Program-made: the position numbers and the translations under genes
Notes under the pieces: generated by a model
Database searches by the model: none
What the model was told of the DNA's origin: nothing
The model's input: only the letters and a program-made list of their open reading frames with translations
In this document: positions 57,744 through 64,000 of the stretch, piece after piece
Position numbering within the stretch: position 1 is the stretch's first letter
Layout of the letters: each line of letters opens with the position of its first letter
Assembly (NCBI GenBank): GCA_021083345.1
Contig: JAJGRE010000002.1
Location: forward strand, 1 to 64,000
DNA: 64,000 nt
Direction of reading: 5' to 3'
Source of the DNA: Calditrichales bacterium MX18-03
Lineage (GTDB): Bacteria > Bacillota > Clostridia > Lutisporales > Lutisporaceae

Positions 57744-59462
57744 TTAGTCAAACACCATTTCATTGTATTGATTCGCATTTGCCCACTGCGTATAGTTCTC
57801 TTTTTCCTTCAGATTGTCCTTCAGCACCAGCCACACTTTATCACTCTCAAAGCCTCTTCTCCATGCGGCCGCACCTGCCAGGTCATACTTATGCACCAGC
57901 GAGGTCTTCAGGTTGATGGACGCATCGTTTTCCAGCCATATACGATATCTGGCACTGCCCTCGGAATATTCCGTATAGTATTGCCCGCTTTCCTCATCCC
58001 ATACCGGCTTGAGCTTTTTCTCCGCTATTAGCTTGCCCGCACTTGTCATGGATAGTGTCTTTGAAGACACCTTTAATTCATTTCCGATGCGTTCTTCCTT
58101 CCACGCCCTCATGTAGAATGGGATCCCCAGCAGCAGCTTTTCTGCCGGTACTTCCTCCAGCACCCTTTTCAGCCCCTGTTCTACCCAGCTCAACTGCGCG
58201 ACGGAGCCTGCCTCAGGGCTGCTTGCCCAATACTGATCGTAGGTCATCAAGGCAATGTAGTCCGCCGCCTCTGCCAAGGCTTTGCGGTCATAGCACCTGG
58301 ACCAGGTCTCACTGGTGGAGCGTATCGTGACATCTACCGATACCACTAGTCCCTGTTCCCGCATCAGCGGCGCAATTTCCCGCACCAGCTGCGTCAGGTG
58401 ATCCCGGTCCTTGAGGTATACATTCTCAAAATCGATATTGATACCGTCAAGCTTGTATAATTCTGCATAGATCAAAAGCTGCTGGATCATCTTTTCCCTT
58501 AGCTCCGCACTGCTTATAACCGAATGGGTCAAATCCTTATCGAAGCTGTTGCTGAAAAGTGCCCATACCTTATAGCCGTTCTGATGCGCCCATTCTACGT
58601 ATTTCATGTCAGCCATGTTTGATATCGTTCCCTGCTTGTCCTTTAAATGGAACCAGGTCGGCGATACAACATCCAGACCTTCAACCGGCTTGATGCCCGC
58701 TGTATCGGGATTCTTTTGCCCAACATATTCCCACACCAGGCTGATCTTTCCTTTTTCCGGCTTCCATGTTTCGTTGGCGGGCACATTCGGCTCATCAGCC
58801 GAGACCTGCTCCATTCTAGTCTTCACGGCCTTTTTTTCAATATAGCCGATGACGCCTTCCTCTGTCCTGACCTTATGCCAGTTGTCATATTCCTCAAAAA
58901 CCCGCACGGTCGTGCCGGCTTTCAAACCTCTTTCAACAATAGGCGCCTTTCTAGAGGGCTCTATCCGGAGATGTGCCTTTTCAGCAATGACTTCTGCCGT
59001 CTGTATCAGGCTTTTTTTATAGTCCAATATGACGACATTATGCTTCTCTGCCCACCGGAGTTCAACCCCAAAAAGCTCGCCCAGAAACTGAACGGGAATG
59101 TAAGGCACCTTGTCCACCACTTTAACCGGCATGTTGATTTCAACCGGGCGCGCGTTAACCATGGCTGTCAGCTTGTCGGACTTCATGGTCACAACCTTTT
59201 CCCGTGTGGTAAAAATGACTTTTTCCGATTGTTCGTCCCAATACACTTTGGGATCTACATATTTTTTGATTATTTCCAGTGAAAGCAGTATTTCACCTTT
59301 TTCAACCATGGCTGTACCCTGCCGGCTTATGATCTCATCTTCTATCACCAGATGAGTCAACCCCGGATCAAAGAGAGAGGTTGTCCTGAAATTGGGCAAA
59401 AAATAACCGGCCAACAAAGCAAAAGCAATGAGAGTAATAATCGCTGTGATCCTGGTTTTCAT
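57744..59462 (-). CDS. GH18 family glycosidase with SH3 and copper amine oxidase-like domains
   Basis: Cell-wall or spore-coat hydrolase of 572 residues. An N-terminal hydrophobic signal or anchor (TAIITLIAFALLAGYFL) is followed by a copper amine oxidase-like N-terminal domain (about 40-150, VNARPVEINMPVKVVDKVPY), an SH3b domain (about 165-225) and the GH18 barrel. The active-site motif is KLDGINIDFEN, fitting DxxDxDxE. SleL/YaaH spore hydrolases have related domain sets. The start is ATG 59462 behind GGAGGTG. The helicase gene begins 26 bp after the stop. Confidence 0.9.
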   Translation of the reverse strand: MKTRITAIITLIAFALLAGYFLPNFRTTSLFDPGLTHLVIEDEIISRQGTAMVEKGEILLSLEIIKKYVDPKVYWDEQSEKVIFTTREKVVTMKSDKLTAMVNARPVEINMPVKVVDKVPYIPVQFLGELFGVELRWAEKHNVVILDYKKSLIQTAEVIAEKAHLRIEPSRKAPIVERGLKAGTTVRVFEEYDNWHKVRTEEGVIGYIEKKAVKTRMEQVSADEPNVPANETWKPEKGKISLVWEYVGQKNPDTAGIKPVEGLDVVSPTWFHLKDKQGTISNMADMKYVEWAHQNGYKVWALFSNSFDKDLTHSVISSAELREKMIQQLLIYAELYKLDGINIDFENVYLKDRDHLTQLVREIAPLMREQGLVVSVDVTIRSTSETWSRCYDRKALAEAADYIALMTYDQYWASSPEAGSVAQLSWVEQGLKRVLEEVPAEKLLLGIPFYMRAWKEERIGNELKVSSKTLSMTSAGKLIAEKKLKPVWDEESGQYYTEYSEGSARYRIWLENDASINLKTSLVHKYDLAGAAAWRRGFESDKVWLVLKDNLKEKENYTQWANANQYNEMVFD

Positions 59463-59502
59463 TAAAAACACCTCCGTTGGCAGCAATGACTTTGTTTGAA
59501 CC

Positions 59503-59531
59503 ATTATACCATACCGTCATACCTGTTTCAT
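59503..59531 (-). promoter_or_regulatory. Extended -10 promoter of the GH18 gene
   Basis: TGGTATAAT on the minus strand (-10 at 59508-59503), about 40 bp before the start; ATGAAA at 59531-59526 is a weak -35. Confidence 0.5.
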
Positions 59532-59562
59532 CGGTAATTAAAGCCACCCTTTGGTGCATTGA

Positions 59563-59602
59563 GAAAAAAAATACCTGCGGCCCAATTGGCGAGCCGCAAG
59601 TA
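59563..59602 (-). terminator. Intrinsic terminator of kbl
   Basis: A 10-bp stem (59572-59581 with 59593-59602, one wobble) is followed on the minus strand by eight T. It begins four bp after the kbl stop codon. Confidence 0.88.
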
Positions 59603-59606
59603 CTTT

Positions 59607-60794
59607 TTATTTTATTAATTCCAGTTCCTTGCCTATTTTTTGGAAAGCAGCAAGCGCTTCATCCAAATCTTCCCTTGTATGCGCTGCCGTAACAATGGTT
59701 CTGACCCTTGCCGCACCTTTGGCTACCGTTGGAAAAACGATGCTCTGGGCAAATACGCCTTCCTCAAAGAGCCGTTTGCTTAAGAGCACTGCCTTCCTGT
59801 CATCCCCTGCGATGACGGGCGTTATCGGCGTCTCACTCTTTCCTGTGTTAAAGCCCATTTTGATTAAACCGTCTTTAAAATACCGGGCGTTTTCCCACAT
59901 CCGATCCGTAAGCTCGGTGCTTTCCGACAAGATGTTGATTGCTTCTATGCATGCCGCAGCTACTGCCGGTGGTGCCGCTGTGCTGAAAAGGAAGGGTCTG
60001 CCCCTGTGGTTCAGCCAGTCGATCAAATTCCTTCTGCCGGCTACATAACCGCCCGCGACGCCGATGGCCTTCGATAGCGTACCAATCTGAACATCTACAC
60101 GGTCACTCAAGCCGAAATGGTGGGCCGAGCCCTGGCCGTTGCTGCCCAGCACACCGCTGGAATGGGCATCGTCCACATAGGTCAGGCAGCCGTACTTCTC
60201 TGCCAGTTCAACAATTTCAGGCAGTTTGGCAATGTCTCCGTCCATGCTGAAAACGCCGTCGGTGATAATCAGCTTGATATTGTATTGATCCTTTACATCA
60301 AGAATGACCCTCTCCAAGTCCTCCATATCGCTGTGTTTGTATCTCACCACATCCGCCTTGCTAAGCCTGCAGCCGTCTATAATCGAAGCATGATTCAGCT
60401 CATCGCTGATGATGACATCGCCTTTATCTACGATTCCGGGAATCGCGCCGGCATTTGCCGTAAAACCCGATTGGAAAACCAGTACCGCTTCCACATGCTT
60501 GAACTTTGCAAGTCTTTCCTCCAGCTCCTCATGTATGGACATAGTGCCGATGATGGTACGGACGGCACCTGCACCCATTCCCCACTTGTCAATGGCTTTC
60601 TTGCCGGCTTCCCGCAGCCTGGGATGATTGGCGAGGCCCAGGTAATTGTTGGAAGATAGGTTGATGACGTTCTTTCCATTGATAATGCACCTAGGTCCTG
60701 ATGCGCTTTCCAGAACCGGCAGTCTGCGATAAGTGCCCTGCTCTTTCAGTTCATCCAGCCGCGCGGTTATAAAATCCAGATCATGAAGTCCCAT
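59607..60794 (-). CDS. kbl: Glycine C-acetyltransferase (2-amino-3-ketobutyrate CoA ligase)
   Basis: PLP enzyme of 395 residues that splits 2-amino-3-oxobutyrate with CoA into glycine and acetyl-CoA, the second step of threonine breakdown. [44 protein letters not shown] and [15 protein letters not shown] (PLP-lysine) are typical of the alpha-oxoamine synthase family. KBL and BioF are close relatives; the N-terminus [21 protein letters not shown] and the absence of biotin genes favour KBL. The start is ATG 60794 behind GGGAGG. It could supply glycine to the glycine reductase system. Confidence 0.88.
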   Translation of the reverse strand: MGLHDLDFITARLDELKEQGTYRRLPVLESASGPRCIINGKNVINLSSNNYLGLANHPRLREAGKKAIDKWGMGAGAVRTIIGTMSIHEELEERLAKFKHVEAVLVFQSGFTANAGAIPGIVDKGDVIISDELNHASIIDGCRLSKADVVRYKHSDMEDLERVILDVKDQYNIKLIITDGVFSMDGDIAKLPEIVELAEKYGCLTYVDDAHSSGVLGSNGQGSAHHFGLSDRVDVQIGTLSKAIGVAGGYVAGRRNLIDWLNHRGRPFLFSTAAPPAVAAACIEAINILSESTELTDRMWENARYFKDGLIKMGFNTGKSETPITPVIAGDDRKAVLLSKRLFEEGVFAQSIVFPTVAKGAARVRTIVTAAHTREDLDEALAAFQKIGKELELIK

Positions 60795-60869
60795 GCATTT
60801 ACCTCCCTATATATTATTACGCTTTGAATATTTTGCAGCTTTAGCATCGCTTTATACATCGAAGCGTTT

Positions 60870-61622
60870 CTAATCTACCTTATTCCTCAGGACACCAATG
60901 CCCCCGATCCGAACTTCCACCACATCCCCCTTTTCCATAGGTCCGACTCCAGAAGGCGTTCCTGTGGCAATGACGTCTCCCGGATAAAGCGTCATGACTT
61001 TGGAAATGTAGCTGATCAGCTGGTCCGCCCTATTTATCAAATAGGCGGTATTGGACTTCTGCTTGGTTTCTTCGTTCAACACCAGCTCAATATCCAAGTT
61101 GTTGTAGTCGAGCCCGGTCACGATATAAGGTCCCATAGGTGCAAAGGTATCAAAGGACTTGGCTCGGGTCCACTGTCCGTCCTTTTTCTGGAGGTCCCTG
61201 GCGGTAACATCGTTGAAGCAGGTTGCGCCCAGCACATGGTCAAAGGCATTCTCCGGCTCAACATTCCGGGTCAGCTTGCCTATAACCAGCCCCATTTCCG
61301 CTTCAAAATCCACCTGGGCCGACATTTCAGGTCGGATAACGGTATCCTCCGGGCCGATGACTGCTGTGGACGGCTTCAGAAACAGGATGGGGTCAACAGG
61401 CAGGTCATGGTTCATCTCACTGGCATGATCCCTGTAGTTGATGCCGACTGCTACTATCTTCGAAGGCTTGCACGGTGCCAGAAGTCTGACATCCTCAAGC
61501 CTTACCCGGTCCTCCGTCACATTCCAGTCTCCAAAAATATCGCCTTCAATCCTGCAGACTATCTCTCCCTCAAGTACGCCATAGCTTTCCTGCCCATCTG
61601 TTATATACCTGACGTATTTCAT
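60870..61622 (-). CDS. Fumarylacetoacetate hydrolase-family protein
   Basis: Enzyme of 250 residues related to 2-hydroxyhepta-2,4-diene-1,7-dioate isomerase and fumarylpyruvate/acylpyruvate hydrolases. VGINYRDHASEMN, DFEAEMGLVIGK (metal-binding glutamates) and PGDVIATGTPSGVGPM are the family motifs. The substrate is unknown. The start is ATG 61622 behind GGAGGTG. It precedes kbl by 75 bp and follows the phosphorylase gene by 28 bp, so the three may share an operon. Confidence 0.9.
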   Translation of the reverse strand: MKYVRYITDGQESYGVLEGEIVCRIEGDIFGDWNVTEDRVRLEDVRLLAPCKPSKIVAVGINYRDHASEMNHDLPVDPILFLKPSTAVIGPEDTVIRPEMSAQVDFEAEMGLVIGKLTRNVEPENAFDHVLGATCFNDVTARDLQKKDGQWTRAKSFDTFAPMGPYIVTGLDYNNLDIELVLNEETKQKSNTAYLINRADQLISYISKVMTLYPGDVIATGTPSGVGPMEKGDVVEVRIGGIGVLRNKVD

Positions 61623-61650
61623 TGCTACACCTCCATCATCTTTTCAGTTC

Positions 61651-62421
61651 CTACGCTATTGCTGCCTCCAAAAGCATGAAAGGCAGCCTGGCTTTCACTG
61701 TGTTATAGCGCTGCTTTTCCTCTTCCATAATACCTTCATACAGATTTCTGTACCTTAACGGCAAATCACTGATCAGGATCAGAGCAGCCGCTTTTTTGCT
61801 TGCTTTCCTGCTGGCCGTCAACACTGCCGAAACCTCCATTTCGACGGCGTCACAGCCTTTTTCCTGCATAAAACCAAAGGTCTCCCGGCTTTCTCCCAGA
61901 ATGGAATCAATCGAGAAAATCCTTCCCTGGTACAACTGGAAATTCAGGCTCTCCTGATGCGCTCTGGCGGCCTTCATCAATTTGCTGACCGCTTCCGCAC
62001 TGCCTTCAACCACTTCACCGAAGCAATCCTGCCATGGCAAAGCCCGATGGTAACGGGAGAAACCTTCACCAATGACCGCCTCGCCTGCTACCATCACATC
62101 ACCGATATGATAGTGCGGATTGACGGCTCCCGCTGAGCCGGAAAAGAAAACATTCTCACATGCTGTATATTGAAGCGCCAGTGCGCAGTCTCCAGACAGC
62201 GGCGCACCGATTCCGCTGCTTATGACGGTCACCGGCTTGCCTTGGTATGTAAGGGTTGCACCTCTGTACCACCCTTCAAACTCGTTAATGACCTTGACGC
62301 CGGTCTGCTTGAAAGCCTCGATTCGCCATACCGGTGACAGGATCACACTGGGTGCCATATCCTCCGGCTTGCAGCCGAAATAATTGGCTGTCATTGTTTC
62401 TCTGGAAATCGAATCATACAT
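61651..62421 (-). CDS. Nucleoside phosphorylase-family protein
   Basis: PNP/UDP phosphorylase-family protein of 256 residues. VISSGIGAPLSGDCALAL is the phosphate-binding motif, FFSGSAGAVNPHYHIGDVMVA the central strand-loop, and DAVEMEVSAVLTASRK the conserved acidic motif near the C-terminus. Purine or pyrimidine preference is not clear. A role in nucleoside salvage would fit the nucleoside transporter upstream at 20766-25585, but that is inference. The start is ATG 62421 behind GGAGG. Confidence 0.88.
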   Translation of the reverse strand: MYDSISRETMTANYFGCKPEDMAPSVILSPVWRIEAFKQTGVKVINEFEGWYRGATLTYQGKPVTVISSGIGAPLSGDCALALQYTACENVFFSGSAGAVNPHYHIGDVMVAGEAVIGEGFSRYHRALPWQDCFGEVVEGSAEAVSKLMKAARAHQESLNFQLYQGRIFSIDSILGESRETFGFMQEKGCDAVEMEVSAVLTASRKASKKAAALILISDLPLRYRNLYEGIMEEEKQRYNTVKARLPFMLLEAAIA

Positions 62422-62464
62422 GACAATACCTCCAACCCAGTTTCACAGCATGCTGCCGTTAAAA

Positions 62465-63844
62465 CTATTTTCCAATATACCGGAGCACGCTTTGGTTTTC
62501 CAATGACTCAAACAGCACCATGGCCTTGCCGTCTTCCGAAAGATACATATCATCCAGGTCGGTTTTCGCTGTATATATCAATGTATCTTTCAGCCCGGTA
62601 TCAATCCGGACGATGCCGTTGCCTGCACTGAAATAGAGTGAATCGTATCTGTCGGTAATCACATAGCTCTCTCCCCTGATCCAATGGAGGTACTCCACGT
62701 CGGTAAAGGTTTTCTGCTCAAGGGAATCGGTTTTGCAGACATACAGGTCACTCTTCTCGAAATTGCCTACCGTATAGGCTAAAAGCTTTCCGGTTGCCGA
62801 AAATTTCAAATTAGCCAACTCCACAGGCTTCTCACCGCCGCCGTTCACATTGGTTTCCAGTCGGATCGCCTTGCGGCTGTCGATCTCCACCATGTATATG
62901 CAATTGTATGTCAACTGCATATACCAATCGGGCGACTTTTTATCCTTAACGCTGATTCCCGCGAAGGCAATCCTGTCTTCTGCATCATCCCAGACAATGT
63001 CACCGAATACGTACTCATCACCCGTTACCATGAAGACTTCCTGGTAATCGCCATCCTGGACATCATAGACACAGACCACTTTTCCGGGATATACGGCATC
63101 CTCTTCGCCGGACGCCAGCCACTTTTCCCTTCCGTCCTCCAGAATAAAGGCTATCCTGGAGCCGGAGGAGGACCATTTGGAATAGGCAGACTTCAACTCG
63201 CTTCTCAACTTTCCGGTCTCCGCATTGAAAACATACTTGTCATTTACAATGACGTGCTTGTCATTGGGAGCCCAGCTGATCATATACCCGAAGCCCTGGA
63301 TCAGATGCTTGTCGATCAGATCCAGCATAGTGCTCAGCTTCGCATTTCCAAGATCATAGACATAGAGGCCGTACGCATCCGAGCCTTCTTTTTTGGAAGT
63401 CAGCACAACATATTTGCCGTTGGGTGACACCGACACATTGGCACTGTCAGAATAACCTATATTGACAGCGATTTTTTTCGCCTCGCCATCCTTGGCCTTA
63501 AAGAAAAGTGTATTGTCCCCTTCACTTCCCTCAACATAAAGTTGTCCGGTATCGGCGATTCTTTCATAATGCAGGTATTGCTCATTGAAATCGCTTATTC
63601 CTGCTTGAGCAAACTGCCCTGTGCCGACGTTGAGATGGTAGTTTTCAAAAACATCACCGTTCTCCGCCGTCAGCATAACAACGTCGCCGGATCTGTTGAA
63701 AACATTGACGGTGCTGCTGAACTCCTTTACAATCTTTTCATTCTTGATGGTGAGATCCTCTGCTGTCTCAACAGCGGCGGCTTTATTCCCGCAGCCTGAA
63801 AGCAGTAACAAACTGCTGAGCAGCAGGATGACTATTTTTCTCAT
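62465..63844 (-). CDS. Lipoprotein with propeller-like repeats
   Basis: Exported lipoprotein of 459 residues. The signal ends in LLLSGC near residue 18. The rest has repeated beta-rich units such as VSPNGKYVVLTSKKEG and SWAPNDKHVIVND, which resemble TolB/WD40-type propeller blades. No enzyme motif is seen, so it is probably a binding or structural surface protein. The start is ATG 63844 behind GAGGAGG; the longer frame upstream covers that site. It is 43 bp before the phosphorylase gene. Confidence 0.82.
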   Translation of the reverse strand: MRKIVILLLSSLLLLSGCGNKAAAVETAEDLTIKNEKIVKEFSSTVNVFNRSGDVVMLTAENGDVFENYHLNVGTGQFAQAGISDFNEQYLHYERIADTGQLYVEGSEGDNTLFFKAKDGEAKKIAVNIGYSDSANVSVSPNGKYVVLTSKKEGSDAYGLYVYDLGNAKLSTMLDLIDKHLIQGFGYMISWAPNDKHVIVNDKYVFNAETGKLRSELKSAYSKWSSSGSRIAFILEDGREKWLASGEEDAVYPGKVVCVYDVQDGDYQEVFMVTGDEYVFGDIVWDDAEDRIAFAGISVKDKKSPDWYMQLTYNCIYMVEIDSRKAIRLETNVNGGGEKPVELANLKFSATGKLLAYTVGNFEKSDLYVCKTDSLEQKTFTDVEYLHWIRGESYVITDRYDSLYFSAGNGIVRIDTGLKDTLIYTAKTDLDDMYLSEDGKAMVLFESLENQSVLRYIGK

Positions 63845-63895
63845 TTTTTCCTCCTCATAACCTGACTTTCTTTGTTGCATCCGGATTATCTGAGA

Positions 63896-64000
63896 TTACC
63901 GGATTTTATTTTTTATAATCTTCAATACAGCTTCATATGCTATAGCGCTCACAGTAACCATTATAGCAGAAAAAACCAAAGCACCCAATACGGAATATAT
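63896..64000 (-). CDS. Tail of a membrane protein, cut by the window edge
   Basis: The minus strand reads 34 sense codons from the window edge to TAA at 63896. The peptide has a clear membrane segment (VLGALVFSAIMVTVSAIA) followed by a basic tail (VLKIIKNKIR), as expected for the C-terminus of an integral membrane protein. The start is outside the window and the family cannot be named. Confidence 0.5.
   Translation of the reverse strand: MYSVLGALVFSAIMVTVSAIAYEAVLKIIKNKIR

Overview
The window reads as a chromosomal segment of an anaerobic, probably spore-forming, amino-acid-fermenting member of the Clostridia (Firmicutes), with middling base composition. The main evidence is a complete glycine reductase operon with two in-frame UGA (selenocysteine) codons behind a tandem glycine riboswitch. 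Supporting evidence is a spore photoproduct lyase gene, strong AGGAGG-type ribosome binding sites throughout, a CggR-led glycolytic operon, and the hydrolase-rnr-smpB-ssrA order seen in many Firmicutes. Species cannot be named from this sequence.

Layout. (1) 1-4480 is an accessory patch: a complete IS21-family element (65-2271) abutting the 5' stub of a minus-strand gene, then a large serine recombinase that ends about 165 bp from the 3' end of the tmRNA gene. (2) 4488-8632 is the trans-translation and RNA-decay block on the minus strand (ssrA, smpB, rnr, alpha/beta hydrolase). (3) 8876-13114 holds a DUF1294 membrane protein, a chemoreceptor with its sensor-like region at the C-terminus, the membrane pyrophosphatase and secG. 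(4) 13416-20509 is eno, tpiA, pgk, gap and cggR, read from cggR to eno, with a CggR-type operator, preceded by rpoN. (5) 20766-25585 is a nucleoside-type ABC transporter with a BMP-family lipoprotein. (6) 25820-34122 is the glycine reductase operon: promoter, riboswitch, grdX, trxB, trxA, grdE, grdA, grdB, grdC, grdD. (7) 34132-43845 has assorted genes: DUF362 ferredoxin-like protein, DegV, TrmL, CheX, a double-unit secreted 5'-nucleotidase with PhoP-like boxes, spore photoproduct lyase, a secreted endonuclease/phosphatase-fold protein and a HAD hydrolase. (8) 43976-48492 is tRNA-Leu(CAG) and a MoxR-DUF58-transglutaminase set. (9) 48709-64000 has DUF2225, a VanW/YoaR-like protein, an FtsA-like ATPase with C-terminal repeats, a radical SAM protein, a small membrane-associated protein, a GNAT enzyme, a nuclease-helicase fusion, a GH18 protein, Kbl, a FAH-family enzyme, a nucleoside phosphorylase-like protein, a lipoprotein with propeller-like repeats, and the tail of a membrane protein cut by the window edge.

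How the genes work together. Glycine is sensed by the riboswitch and reduced by GrdA, GrdB, GrdC and GrdD, with electrons from TrxB and TrxA. Kbl links threonine breakdown to glycine. The glycolytic operon supplies ATP and pyruvate, and the membrane pyrophosphatase recovers energy from pyrophosphate. Almost every gene lies on the minus strand; the exceptions are the mobile patch, the radical SAM gene and its small neighbour.

The least explained items are a pair of about 60-bp structured repeats in opposite orientation (5437-5496 and 32270-32331), the repeat-bearing FtsA-like protein, and the IS-truncated gene. No CRISPR array or defence system was recognised.
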